This document shows, piece after piece, positions 23,516 to 35,300 of a stretch of DNA of 64,000 bases (the stretch's first letter is position 1; every line of letters starts with the position of its first letter). This DNA is from Elephas maximus indicus (Eukaryota > Chordata > Mammalia > Proboscidea > Elephantidae). Under the pieces are notes generated by a model. The model made no database searches. It saw only the letters and a program-made list of their open reading frames with translations, and had not been told where the DNA came from. Where the stretch lies: positions 106,964,480 through 107,028,479 of the forward strand of contig NC_064825.1 in NCBI RefSeq assembly GCF_024166365.1, given 5' to 3'. Both the position numbers and the translations under genes were made by a program.

Positions 23516-23881
23516 CTGCATGGGTCGAGCACCTAGAATATTTCCCTGTATAAAGACAGATAATGCCCACCATGATTGATTAGATTTTCCTTGTTAATCA
23601 TGTGTTCAATACCTGTCAAGTGTGTTGTTTCCGTCTGTACCACCCATGGCACAAGGGCTTTTATAGGACTCTGTTTTGAAGTAAAGCATATTAAATATTT
23701 CCACACATTTTGTGAATTTGCCCTTTAAAATTTTTATAATGAAATTGACATTTGTAGTATAATTTTGCAAATGTCATTTTATAAATGAAAAAAAAAAGTG
23801 TAATAATCATCCATATACATACCACTTAAAAATTTTAACTTTTTAAATTTTTTTTTCATATATTTATATGCATTAAAAAAA

Positions 23882-24037
23882 CAAACTTGTTACCATCAAG
23901 CTGATTCTGACACATAGAGACACTAGAGGACAGAAAAGAACTGCCCCATAGGTTTTGCAGGGAAAGACTGGTAGATTCCAACAGCCGATTTTTGGGTTAT
24001 CAGCCAAGGTCTTATCCACTGCTCCACAAGGAATCCC
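23882..24037 (-). mobile_element. AfroSINE (minus)
   Basis: Paralogue of 4832-4985. Confidence 0.8.
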
Positions 24038-24041
24038 AGCT

Positions 24042-24225
24042 ATGTACATGTATATGTTTGTATAAATATATATGTATTGTGTATATGTATATGTGCATGC
24101 ATATGTATGTGTGCATATATCGTGTATATGTGTGTGTGTGTATTGTGTATATGCACAAGTATATGTGCATGTATATATATATACATACATGCACATCTAC
24201 ATTTACACGTACACATACACCTATG
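24042..24225. repeat. Alternating purine-pyrimidine TG/TA tract
   Basis: About 180 bp of TATG, TGTA and TGTG units. It is much longer than the same tract before A1 (about 4990-5030) or A3 (about 56300-56385). Several frames are open through it simply because of this composition. Confidence 0.85.
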
Positions 24226-24660
24226 TCTTTATCTGTGTCTATCTCTGTTACTGTGTTTACTACGGGGTTTCTCAACTTCTGCTATAGTGACAGTTTGGAC
24301 TGAAAATTTTCTTATTGCATGGAGTTACCCTGCATATAGCAGAATGTTAATAACATCCCAGGCTTCCATTAGGTACAAGTAGTACTCTTCTCCTAGTTGT
24401 GACATCCAAAATGTCTCAGGCATTGACAAATGTTCTTTGGGGAACAAATATTACCCAACTGATAACAAGTTAGATTTCTCTTTCTTTCCCTCTTTCCTTC
24501 TTTCTCTCTCTATCTTCAAGTGTCTATGCTTTATTTGTGGGAGGCAGGTTTAATTTCAAATAACTGTATTTATTTGGATTTATCTTATTCATTCAGCATA
24601 TTGCCTTTGTATGCTAAAAATCTACTGATGGTGCTACATAAAACCTATTGACTACGCTGT

Positions 24661-24673
24661 TGTCTCTATCCAG
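24661..24673 (+). promoter_or_regulatory. Candidate 3' splice site upstream of OR-A2
   Basis: 'tgtctctatccag' has its AG at 24672-24673, 23 nt before the ATG, at the same spacing as in A1 and B1. Confidence 0.45.
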
Positions 24674-24696
24674 AATAGGTTTCCTGATAGACCAAG

Positions 24697-25644
24697 ATGG
24701 ACAAACACAATCTAACAGTGCTGAATGAGTTCATTCTGACGGGAATCACAGAACGCCCAGAGCTGCAGGCGCCATTGTTCGGGCTGTTCCTCATCATCTA
24801 CCTGATCTCAGTGGTGGGCAACTTGGGCATCATCATCCTCACCAAGATGGACTCCAGGCTACAAACTCCCATGTACTTTTTTCTGAGACACCTGGCTATC
24901 ACTGATCTTGGTTATTCAACAGCTGTGGGACCCAAAATGCTAGTCAATTTTGTTGTAGATGAAAATACAATCTCCTATTATTTTTGTGCTCTACAGCTCG
25001 CTTTCATTGTTTTGTTCATAAGTGGTGAACTTTTCATTCTATCAGCAATGTCCTATGACCGTTATGTTGCTATCTGTAACCCTCTGCTCTACTCAGTCAT
25101 CATGTCACAAACGGTGTGTCAGATATTGGTGGCAATCCTCTATCTTTATTGCACATTTGTTTCTCTTTTGGTCACCATAAAGATTTTTAATTTATCCTTC
25201 TGTGGCTGCAATGTCATCAGTCATTTCTACTGTGACACTAATCCCTTGTTATCTTTGCTCTGCTCAAACACACATGAAATTCAATTGATCATTCTCATCT
25301 TAGCATCTCTTGATTTGATTACATCCATTTTAATAGTTCTTGTTTCTTACCTGCTCATTTTTGTAGCCATTCTCAGGATGCACTCAGCTGTGAGTGGGCA
25401 CAAGGCCTTCTCCACTTGTGGATCCCACCTGACAGTAGTGGTAGTGTTCTATGGGACTTTAGTCTTTATGTACATGCAGCCCAAATCCAGTCATTCTTTT
25501 GATGCTGATAAAGTGGCTTCCATATTTTACAGCCTGGTTATCCCCATGTTGAATCCCTTGATTTATAGCTTGAGGAACAAAGATGTAAAATATGCCCTAC
25601 GTAGAATATGGAAAAAAATATGCAACATCATTTCTATTGTTTGA
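24697..25644 (+). CDS. OR8K: Olfactory receptor, OR8K-type (copy A2)
   Basis: Class II olfactory receptor of 315 residues in one open exon. It is the best-preserved receptor of the four. Asn5, GN (41-42), LQTPMYFF (55-62), Cys97, MSYDRYVAIC (118-127), CNPLLY, loop-2 cysteines 169, 179 and 189, SY (217-218), KAFSTCGSHL (236-245) and PMLNPLIY (283-290) are all present. It also has Cys171 in place of Tyr in loop 2. The residues that differ from A1 and A3 fall largely in TM3-TM5 (for example IVLFISGE, CTFVSLLVT), where ORs bind ligand, so odour specificity may differ. The ATG aligns with the three paralogues and follows the acceptor-like site. The inverted SINE pair begins 230 nt after the stop codon. 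Confidence 0.95.
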   Translation: MDKHNLTVLNEFILTGITERPELQAPLFGLFLIIYLISVVGNLGIIILTKMDSRLQTPMYFFLRHLAITDLGYSTAVGPKMLVNFVVDENTISYYFCALQLAFIVLFISGELFILSAMSYDRYVAICNPLLYSVIMSQTVCQILVAILYLYCTFVSLLVTIKIFNLSFCGCNVISHFYCDTNPLLSLLCSNTHEIQLIILILASLDLITSILIVLVSYLLIFVAILRMHSAVSGHKAFSTCGSHLTVVVVFYGTLVFMYMQPKSSHSFDADKVASIFYSLVIPMLNPLIYSLRNKDVKYALRRIWKKICNIISIV

Positions 25645-25874
25645 TTCTTTATATGGTTCCTATGAAATACATGATGAGTTTTAAACCTTGTCTGTGTGCC
25701 TCCGTAGGGTTTAGCAAGCACACATATATTCCACATATATTTATAAATATGTGTCAGTCACTCTTCTGAATACATTGATGAACAAAACAGTATAAACCTT
25801 TGCCTTCCTTGAAGTTAAGAGATGGAATACAGATATAATAATTAAGTGAATTTTATCATAGAGAAAAGTGTGTT

Positions 25875-26076
25875 GGGGCCCTGGTGGTGCAGTGATTAAA
25901 GTGCTTGGCTGCTAAATGAAAGGTCAGTGATTCAAATCCACCAGTCAATCCCTGAGAGAAATAATCAGCTTTCATAAAGATTTACAGCCTTGGAAACCCT
26001 ATGGGGCAGTTGTAATCTGTCCTATGGGGTCATTATGAGTCAGAATCTCCTGAAGAACAGTGAGTTTGGGTTTTTT
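25875..26076 (+). mobile_element. AfroSINE (plus), downstream of OR-A2
   Basis: Paralogue of 6716-6930, with a T-rich tail followed by 'gagaatgtg'. Confidence 0.85.
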
Positions 26077-26087
26077 GAGAATGTGAT

Positions 26088-26251
26088 AATAAATAAAATC
26101 CTTTGCCATTGAGTTGATTCTGACTGAAAGCAACCCTATAGGACAGATTAGAACTGCTTCATAGATTTTCCAAGGAAAGGCTGGTGGATTTGAACTGCTG
26201 ACCTTTTGGTTGGCAGCCAAGCTCTGGCCCAGTGCGCTACCATAGCTTCAG
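26088..26251 (-). mobile_element. AfroSINE (minus), inverted partner
   Basis: Paralogue of 6943-7106. 'gagaatgtg' again precedes and follows it. Confidence 0.85.
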
Positions 26252-27197
26252 GAGAATGTGTTGGGAACCATGAAATCAGCAAAGAGAGTGGCTAGCTGAG
26301 CGGTAGTGGGAAAAGGTACCAGGTACAAGAGTACAGTTAATGATTCTGGTGTTTATTTCAACTATTAGAATAAACTTTGCAGTGTCAGTACTTGTGTTTG
26401 TGTATGTGTGTGTTTGTGTAAGCCCTTGCCTTCTGTTTTAGCCTTCATAGTTTCTGAGGGGGAGGGGTATTAGATTTGGCCAGGTTGCCATGAGTCTCAG
26501 GGTAGTGTAGTGATTTGAATTACTCAGTCATCTAAATTGGCTCATATGTCCCCATTCCAGACCTTGGAGCTCCATTTTCTTATGGATGCCTTTACTTTCC
26601 CATGTGAATTTGTTAACTCAACATAGCTTGCTGTTTAGCAATTCAAAAGTTCAGCTTTGCATCTGACTTTCTTTTTAATCAATGCGTTTTGCCTAGATCA
26701 GAATACACACCAATAAATATAAGTTTCTTGAGGTCATCCACAGTAGTTCCCAGGTTTAGAATCCCTTCCCCACTAGTCATTCTTATTTAATTACCTTTTT
26801 TCTTTCATGAGTTGTTTTTCTCTATATGAAAAACTTTTTAAAATATTTGTTCAATTATTTCTTTGTGTATTTCCTTGGGGAACAGGATATGCTATGATGA
26901 CTTAAGTTCGTTGCCTGCCTTTCATTCTTTTGACTTTCCTAATACGTGGTCATTATTTATCATGCACTGTGGTGTTTTTTATATTTTTATTGTCTTTTGC
27001 TTACCCTGCTTGTGAGAGGCAAAATGAAATAATAGTATGGTTTGCACAATGATATATTTCTATTTCAAGTGAGGTCTGTTATGTGGCAAGGATACAGTTA
27101 TCTGACCTCATGGACATTGTTGGTCGATGTTACTACTCAGATTTTTCCATGTATTTATGTTTATTGTTATTTTTTTCTTTTTAAAATTTCTGGGATT
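26252..27197. other. Non-coding flank downstream of OR-A2
   Basis: Counterpart of 7118-8110. No gene is seen. Confidence 0.5.
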
Positions 27198-27209
27198 TTA
27201 TTGAAGCTA

Positions 27210-27382
27210 ACCCCCCAGAAAACCCAGTGCTGTCGAGTCGATTCCGACTCATAGCGACCCTATAAGACAGAGTAGGACTGCCCCATAGATTTTCCAAGAA
27301 GTGCCTGGTGGATTTGAACTGCTGACCCTTTGGTTAGCAGCTGTAGCACTTAACCACTACGCACCAGGGCTCTACTAGCTTC
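27210..27382 (-). mobile_element. AfroSINE (minus), unit 2-specific, with target duplication
   Basis: Near-consensus reverse SINE flanked by the 12-bp direct repeat 'ttattgaagcta' (27198-27209 and 27383-27394). Unit 1 has one copy of the target near 8116, which shows the empty site. Confidence 0.95.
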
Positions 27383-27540
27383 TTATTGAAGCTACTAGAG
27401 TCTAAATGTTTTCATGGCTCAGGATCATGAAATAAAATCCCTCATGTAACCAAAGAAATTTGAATAAAAATAGCTCATTGGAATATAAGAGAAGGTGCAT
27501 GTTATATTGTCATATGAGCATCAATATTTTTAAAAAGGTT

Positions 27541-28085
27541 GAAGCAGTTAGAAGGTGAGGATGGTCATGATAAGACAGAGCTCCCCAGGCTGCAGAAAAT
27601 TCCACTGCTTTGTGCAGCTTGCTTGGCACTCCCCTTAGCTTTACATTAGAATCCTGGTTACTTTGCTCGGTACACCCAGCAGCTGTACATTAAAATTCTG
27701 GATCCTTTCTCTTTAAGTTCTGCCCAAACTAGAAAAAACTGTCAGAAACTGATTTAGGCACCTTGTTGACATTCAGGTTAACCTTTTAAACCTCATGCAT
27801 AGTACATTCTCCACCTCTGGGTAGAGTTTAATTGCCATGTTCTGAACACATGATGCATGAAGTTACATTTAAACCACATTGCACTTAAGTAGTTTAATAA
27901 TATTGCTGTTGTAACTTGTATGAATTTCCCACTTGTCAACCCCTTAAAAGTAACCTTTTGCCTCACTCTCACTGAGCAGTCTTAGCAACATCAGGCCCAA
28001 CTGTTCCTTCCCTTGCACAAGGAAATAAAGGTGCCTTTCTATACTCCCACTTGCGGCTCTGGTTTGCTGGATGAGACAAGTCACA
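27541..28085 (+). mobile_element. Probable endogenous retroviral LTR (unit 2)
   Basis: Paralogue of 8268-8840, with AATAAA near 28023 and the same T/C-rich end. Sequence after the LTR differs from unit 1. Confidence 0.5.
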
Positions 28086-28179
28086 GCGAGTGGTCCAGGG
28101 ATTTCCAAAGCAACAATGAGCACATCCAGGTAATAATACTCCATACTTGTTGACTGGTGTATCAGAGTCATTCTTCAAG

Positions 28180-28380
28180 ATTTAATTAATTTTCACAACA
28201 GCTCTGTGAGGCAGGTTTTATTAATATTTACTCATTTTAGATGATACTATGGAGGTTCAGAGAGGGTAAATAAATGACCCAAGTTGTACTCACAAATGGT
28301 AGATAAATAGTCCAAGTTCACAGAAACAAGTTTCAAACATGACCTAGCTCCAGGTTCCAGGTTCTAGGTTCATAACAGCT
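28180..28380 (-). mobile_element. MIR (minus)
   Basis: Clear MIR core in reverse: 'ttcacaacagctctgtgagg', 'gaggttcagagaggg' and 'aaatgacccaagtt'. It is not at the same position as the MIRs that precede the OR genes. Confidence 0.75.
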
Positions 28381-28708
28381 AGTGTCAATAACTTCTTAAT
28401 GTTAATTTTCTGCTTTAATGGTGTCATGCCTGAGATGACAGAGACAATCAGATTAAAAGAAGAGAAAAAGCAGTTGGGTTCATAAAATAGCTAATGCCTA
28501 GGACAATGTCTGGGGGAGAAAATAAATTCAATAGAGATAATGATTAATAAGCTGACACAGTAAGCTAATTGATTCATTTCGATGCATGATTTGTTCAAAG
28601 TAAATAATGAAAAACCATCAGAAGGTGGACACAGGACATAGTCAGGGAAGGTTTATAATAAACTTCCATTGGTTGATATCAGGAATTCTCATAAAGTAGT
28701 AAAGAACA

Positions 28709-28859
28709 GGAGCCACGGTGACACAGTGGTTACAGCTCAGCTGCTAACCCAAAGGTCAGCAGTTTGCACCTGCCAGTATCTCTTGGGAAACCCTAGGGGG
28801 CAGTTCTAGTCTGTCCTGTAGGGTCACTAGGAGTTGGTGACATGGGTTTGGTTTTTTGG
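28709..28859 (+). mobile_element. AfroSINE (plus)
   Basis: Sense SINE from 'ggagccacggtgacacag' to 'gggtttggttttttgg', with a T-rich tail. It is not seen at the matching place in unit 1. Confidence 0.9.
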
Positions 28860-29670
28860 TTGAGTAAAAAAGATGTTAAAAAGAAATAAACAAGGAAGTG
28901 CCCATTTTAAGAAATAATTTGCAGACTATTGCTGTGAGAAGTTCAGCCACCTTTTAAAAATAGAGATAGGATTGATGTTACTTCCTTAAAAAGGGAGGTC
29001 TTTGAGAAAAACATTTATTCCCCACCGTCTTCTGCTTCCTGGACTTCATTACCCTGTGAACTTGAATTTTCGGGGAATGTAATTTAAGGAGAAGGGATTG
29101 CCAAATATATTAACTTTGATTTTCTGAGCTATTGAACCAATGAGAGCCATCAGGCCCCTCCACCGGACATTTTCTTTTTTTTCTGTTTCCCTTGTTTAAA
29201 TAAATTAAAACCTGTTTCTTGAGCTAATGTTTGAGAGATGCATTTTATTATTGAGTGTTTCGTTACATGCCTGGGAAAAGAATTTCTAGATGATACAATA
29301 AGGAGAGACAGAAGACCTACATGCAATTGTGACGGCAGGGCACAATGGAATTGTATGCTGTGTCATTTATTTAGCTTAAGATGTGAAAAAAAAAAAACAG
29401 TAGTAAATGTGCAATCTATTGAGTATTGCCATGATTAACGTAAACATCCAAGAGCTTCCTTCTCACCACAGTAATCATATGGACCAAAAGTAATAACACA
29501 CAACCCAGTGGTATCCATCAACTCAAAGAAAATAAATATGTCTAATTCGCTAATACAGTTTTTCAAGTTTTTCATTGGAGGAGTCCTTGAAAATAAGAGA
29601 GACAGAGAAAAAAAGAGAGAGAGAATGATAAGAAAATACTGAGGGGCTTGCTATACCAGTTAAATATTAT
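28860..29670. other. Unassigned duplicated DNA (unit 2)
   Basis: Counterpart of about 9230-9870. The hydrophobic minus-strand frames of unit 1 are interrupted here. No gene is called. Confidence 0.45.
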
Positions 29671-29824
29671 TCAAATCCATTGCCATCGAGTCAATTCTGA
29701 CTCATAGTGACCCTATAAGACAGAGTGGAACTGCTCCATAGGGTTTCCAAGGAGTGCCTGGTAGATTCGAACTGCCGACCTTTTGGTTAGCAGCCATAGC
29801 TCTTAACCACTACGCCACCAGGGT
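29671..29824 (-). mobile_element. AfroSINE (minus), unit 2-specific
   Basis: Near-consensus reverse SINE from 'attgccatcgagtcaattc' to 'cgccaccagggtt'. It is absent near 9880 in unit 1. Confidence 0.92.
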
Positions 29825-29872
29825 TATAAAAAAATCTGTGATTCATTAAAATATTTAATGACCCCTAATAAC

Positions 29873-30090
29873 ACTTTTTGTTGTGTAGTGCCTAGAGTTG
29901 ATACTGATCACAGATACTCCCATGAACAACAGAACGAAACAGAGTCTGGTCCTGCACCATCCTCACAATGATTGGTATGTTAGCAATACTAGTGTCAATC
30001 CATCTCGTTGAGGGTCTACCTATTTTTAACTGACCCTCAACTATACCAGCCACGATGTCCTCCTTCAAGGACTGAACTTTCCCATGAAGT
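29873..30090 (-). mobile_element. RTE LINE 3' end (minus)
   Basis: Paralogue of 9955-10160. It keeps 'caacagaacgaaac', the terminal landmark of the RTE 3' end in reverse. Confidence 0.7.
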
Positions 30091-31039
30091 GTCTAATACT
30101 ACCTGTGTATAATTTCTCTATTAGAAAAAGTTACCACTAAGCAGAGGGGGCTGAGAGAATTGACAAATCAGTACTACATATACTGCTGGGTTCCCTGGAG
30201 AAAGAATAAACTGGTGGAGAGATGTAGACAAATGTAGAGGTAGGGAAGTCTCAGGAGTCAAGTTACAGAAAGAGTGATATTCTAATTTCTACCATATGTG
30301 AATGGCACATCCTAGAACTGTGAAGGGCATGCCGTTCACCACAACATGTGATGTTTCTCCCAGTTTCCACTGTGTCATATTCTAGCAGAAGTTCATCTTA
30401 TAATTACAGACAGTCTTACCTACATACAAAGGCAACTAACAATAATGAAATGGTATAGACTTCTTGGTGAGAAAGATAAAACTATTTAGTATGACAGTGT
30501 ATTACTTAAATACCACCAAACATGCTTAATATATGAAATGACAGCAAAGTACAAAACCAGATGTGCCTGTCTATTTACATAAATATTAGCTCAAACTATT
30601 ATTTTATTATTTGGAGCAATAGAAATTATTCAACCCTAGAGTAGGAAAATAAAAATTCAATATTATTCTCTCATAGAAAATGTCTTCACTTTTAAAACTC
30701 ACTTTTTCATGGAACTTATCTATGGTCATCACAACAAATAGATTCTACGGAAATTGTGAACTTATAAAAAATAATTGATACAGAAATAAAAGAATTTTTT
30801 CCAAGGCTTTATTTTTTCAAAGTCATCAAATTTTCATGATTTTTCTAACCATAAGGACATTTAATACCTACTTGAGTAAGCCTGGGCTCTGCTTCTATTA
30901 AACAGCTTTATACATGGATATATCTCTTATTTCACATCTAGAAAGTCAGACAAATTGGATTTTTTCATGTTACTTTTATTGTTTAAATCTTTTTATTGAG
31001 ATATAAATAACATACCATAAAATTTACTAATATCTCTTG
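30091..31039. other. Unassigned AT-rich DNA (unit 2)
   Basis: Counterpart of 10161-11164. No gene is seen. Confidence 0.5.
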
Positions 31040-32225
31040 AATTTTTTCTTTCACTCTTTCAGTTTTAAAAAATCTCAAGCATGTCCTTCCCTTTTGGTTT
31101 TTTAACTCCAGGTCTTTGCACATTTAATTATAATGCTTTAATTTGTCTTCTTAGCCTCCCTTTGAAATCTCCTGTGCAGCTCTTCAACTTTATTATCTCT
31201 TCTGTTTGCTTTAGCTGTTCTACATTCAAGAACAAGTGTCAGAGAATCTTTGACATCCATTTGGTTTCCTCTTTCTTTCTTGTCTTTTAATGATCTTTTG
31301 ATTTCTTCAGGTATGATGTACTTGATGGCATTCCAAACTTGTCTAATCTATGGTCATTAGTATTCAACGTGTCAAATCAATTTTTGGGAAGATCTCTAAA
31401 TTCAGGTAGGATATTTTCAAGGTCATATTTTGGCTGTCGTGGACTTTCTCTAGTTTTCTTCAGTTTTAACTTGTACTTGCATATGAGCAATCGATGGTCA
31501 GTTCTGCAGTTGTCCCCTGGCTTTGTGTTGACTGATGACATTGAGCCTCCCCATCATCTCTTTCCACAGATGTAGTGGATTTGCTTCTTGTGCGTTCTAT
31601 CTAGCAAAGTCCACATATACAGTCTCCATTTCTTTTGTTAAAAAGTTATTTGTAATGAAGAATTCATTGGTCTTGCAATATTCAAATATGGATGTCTGGC
31701 ATCGTTTCTATCACCAAGGCCATATTTTCCATCTGTTGATCCTTCTTTTTTTTTTTCCAACTTTCACATTCTAATAACTAATAATTAGCAATGGATTTGA
31801 TTGCAATTTTGGTGAATTCAGACTTCAAAAGATGATAAAATCTTCAACATCCTCATCTTTGGCATTCGTTGAGTAGATTTGAATAATAGTAGTATTAACT
31901 GGTCTTGTTTGTTGGCATATGAATATTATCGTATCTTTGACAGTGTTATACATCATTGTAGGTCTTGGAATTTTTTTTTTTTTTAAGATGAGTATGATGG
32001 CATCCCTATTCAATTGTCATTCTGGCATAGCATACCATACGATTGCCTAATTCAGAATGGTCAATATCATTCCATTTTAGCTCACTAATGCCTAGGGTAT
32101 CCACCTTTATAGGTTCCTTTTCATTTTTTACAACTTTCAATTTTCTAGGATTCATTCTTTGTGCATTCTATGTTCCAATTATTATTTGATACTTGCAGTT
32201 GTTTCTTCTCATTTTAACTCATGCT
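31040..32225 (-). mobile_element. RTE LINE endonuclease-region fragment (minus)
   Basis: Paralogue of 11165-12350. The minus strand matches the forward RTE at about 39400-40500. Several frameshifts make it non-coding. Its 'catatgagcaatcgatgg' segment near 31480 is the match for the scar in unit 3 at 59963. Confidence 0.8.
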
Positions 32226-32361
32226 AATAAAATAAATTTAAAAAAAAATAAAATAGAATATCTTACTATAATAAAATAAAATAAGAGAGAAGTCTTAAAC
32301 AGACAATTTGCAATAAAAGGGGAGTTGGAGTGACTAATAACTGTCCCGAGTGTAAAAAAAA

Positions 32362-35300
32362 GGAGGGGGCAAAATGATAGGGTAGTCAGATGCTCCCTGT
32401 GATCTCTTACAACAAAGACCTGAAAAAGCAAATTAATCGATCATATACGACAATCTAGGAGCCCTGAACATTGAAGACAAAGTTGGGGAGTACTGCTGAG
32501 GGACAGAGAGAGGGAGAGACATTTTAGAAGTAGCAAGGATTTGTCAGACCTGACCTGGCTGGTACCTTGCAGGCTGGATCAGCTGGCTCATGTGGGTTGA
32601 GGCAAGCAATAGTGTTTGTGATGTATTTTCCACATTGGCAGAAATCATGGGGCTCAGAGTCTGTTCAAACCTCTGGAACCAGGGAGAAGCAACAGTGAAT
32701 CAGTAAAAGAGAAATACAGGCATGTAATCTACACTATAAAGATCAAAAATCCTTTCCCATCCTTGGGAAGTACCTCTTTCTTTCTTTTTTTTTTTTTTTT
32801 AATAAAGATCAAAAATCCTTTATCATCCTTGGGAAGTACCTCTTTCCCATTTACCTACCCCCTCTCTGCTCTGTTCCAGTTCGTAGTCTAGTGTCAGTGA
32901 TTGCTGAGCCCCCTGGGCTGGGAATATGACCTATAGTATCCTCTGAACCATTGTCCCAGCTATGGAGTGGGAACAAATGAACAAACAGGGAAAAAATAAT
33001 CTGCCAGCTCCCCTAAGCTAGGAACTCAGGGCAGGCAGAGTCCCTTTGTGTAGGTACAGACAAAAGAGGCCCATGGATGTTGAATACTTTAAAACACTGC
33101 CTAGACCTCTGTGGGCCCATTTCAACAGCATAGACAGTCATTAGCACAAAACAACAGGGTATATACCTGAAGCCTATTTTCAACTGCAACAGCTAAGGAA
33201 GAGTGGCAGATTTATGACATTTGACACCACAGTTCCCATTAAACATGGACCTCATCTATCCACGTCAGTGGCCTAAGGACTGTTGGCTCCATCTACATCA
33301 CCTAACCATCTGCAACAGGGGTCCAAGAATAATTCTTCCCACACAGTCCTTAAAGCAAACAGTACTGGGTACCCAAAGTCCAACCACAAAGCCCACCTAA
33401 CTATGCAGTCTAGGGAACAGGGACATATCTTATACCAGGGTACTCAAGAACAGTCATCAGCCCACTTATTTGCCCAGCATATGACCCCCTAGTGCAGCCG
33501 GGTACCTGTGCCTGCTCCAATCACCCCTGCACATCTAGAACTGTAGGTGAAAGCCCACACCACACACTTGGCAACCAACCAACCTGGATGCCTGAGCCGA
33601 GTCATCACAAGAAAAGTAAAAGGATTCCTGGCTCACATACCTCGTAAGAGCTCTAACCAACTGGTGACAAAATGATAGAGCATCAAAACAACCAATATTC
33701 AAAGTATCTCACCTGAGCAGCCTATTTGGACATATCAAAACAAAACAGAACAAGAAGCTAGGACACAGTAAACAAACAAAATAAATAAACACAATAACTT
33801 ACTGAATAGAAAAACAATTGAAAGAATTAACAAGGATAAAATCTGGTTCTTTTAAAAGATCAACAAAATCAGTAAACCACTGGCCACACTGACAAAAGAA
33901 CAACAGAAGAGGAAGCAAATAACTCAAAAAAGAAATGAGGTGGATGATATCACAACAGACCCAACTGAAATTAAAACAATCATAAGAGAATACTGCAAGA
34001 AATTTTACTCCAACAAAGTTGAAAATCTAGAGGAAGCGGACAAAATTATAAAAACACACTACCTACCTAAACTAACACAAACAGAGGAAGAAAACTAAAT
34101 AAACCTATAATGAAAGAAGAGATGGAGAGGTAACTAAAAAACTCCTTACAAAAAAAAAAAAAAGTGCTGTCCCTGATAGCTTCTCTTGATAATTCTACCC
34201 AACTGTCAGTACAGTTAACACCACTACTACTAAAGGCATTGCAGAGCATACAGAAGGATGAAATACTCCCAAACTGACTCTGAAGCCAGCATAAATCTGG
34301 TACAAAAACCAGGTAAAGACACCACAAAACAAGAAAATTACAGACCAATATCCTTCAAGAACATAGTTGCAAAACTCCTCAACTAAATTCTAGCCAATAA
34401 AATTCAACAACATATCAAAAAATTATTCACCATGACAAAGCAGGATTCGTATTAGGTATACAGGGATGTTTCAACCTTAGAAAAACAATCAATGTAATCC
34501 AACACATAAAGAACACAAATGATAAGAACCAAATGACCTTATCATTTGATGCAGCAAATACATTTGACAAAGTCCTATACCCATTCATGATAGAAGTTCT
34601 CAGCAAAATAGGAACAGAAGGGAAATTCCTCAAAATCATAAAAGCATTTACGCAAAGCCAACAGCCAACATCATCCTAAATGGAGAGAGTCTGAAAGCAT
34701 TCCCCTTGAGAACGGGAACCAGACAGGGATGCCCTTTATCACCAAGCTTATTCAACATTGTGCTGGAGGCCCTAGCCAGAGCAATTAGGAAAGAAAAAGA
34801 AATGCAGGTCATCCAAACTGATAAGGATGAATTAAAAGTAACTCTATTTGTAGATGATATGATTTTATACACACACACACACACACACAAAATGCCAGGA
34901 ATCCACAAGAACATTGTTTTGGGTTTTTGAATAGAAGATTTTGGGAAAATATCAAGATATGTGATAAACATACAAAAATCAATTGGATTTCTGACAACAA
35001 CAAAGAAAACTTTGAAGAAGTCACCATATCAATACCATTTACAATAACATGAAAGAAGATAAAATAGCCTGCAAGAAAATAAACCTAACCATAGATGTAA
35101 AAGACCTATACAAAGAAAACTACAAGACACTATTGCAAGAAACAAAAAGAGATATACATACGTGGAAAAACATACTTTGGTCACAAATAGGAAGACTCAA
35201 CATTGTGAAAATATCACTTCTACCGAAAGTGATCTACAGATAAAATGTAATCCCGATCCAAATTCTGAGGCATTTTTTTTAAAGAGATGGAGAAAAAAAT

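Noticed and set aside
23873-24382. Several overlapping Cys/Tyr/Val-rich frames on both strands
   Set aside because: They are a composition artefact of the alternating TG/TA tract.
34427-34971. Minus-strand frames in the older L1
   Set aside because: They are the antisense of the ORF2 reverse-transcriptase region.
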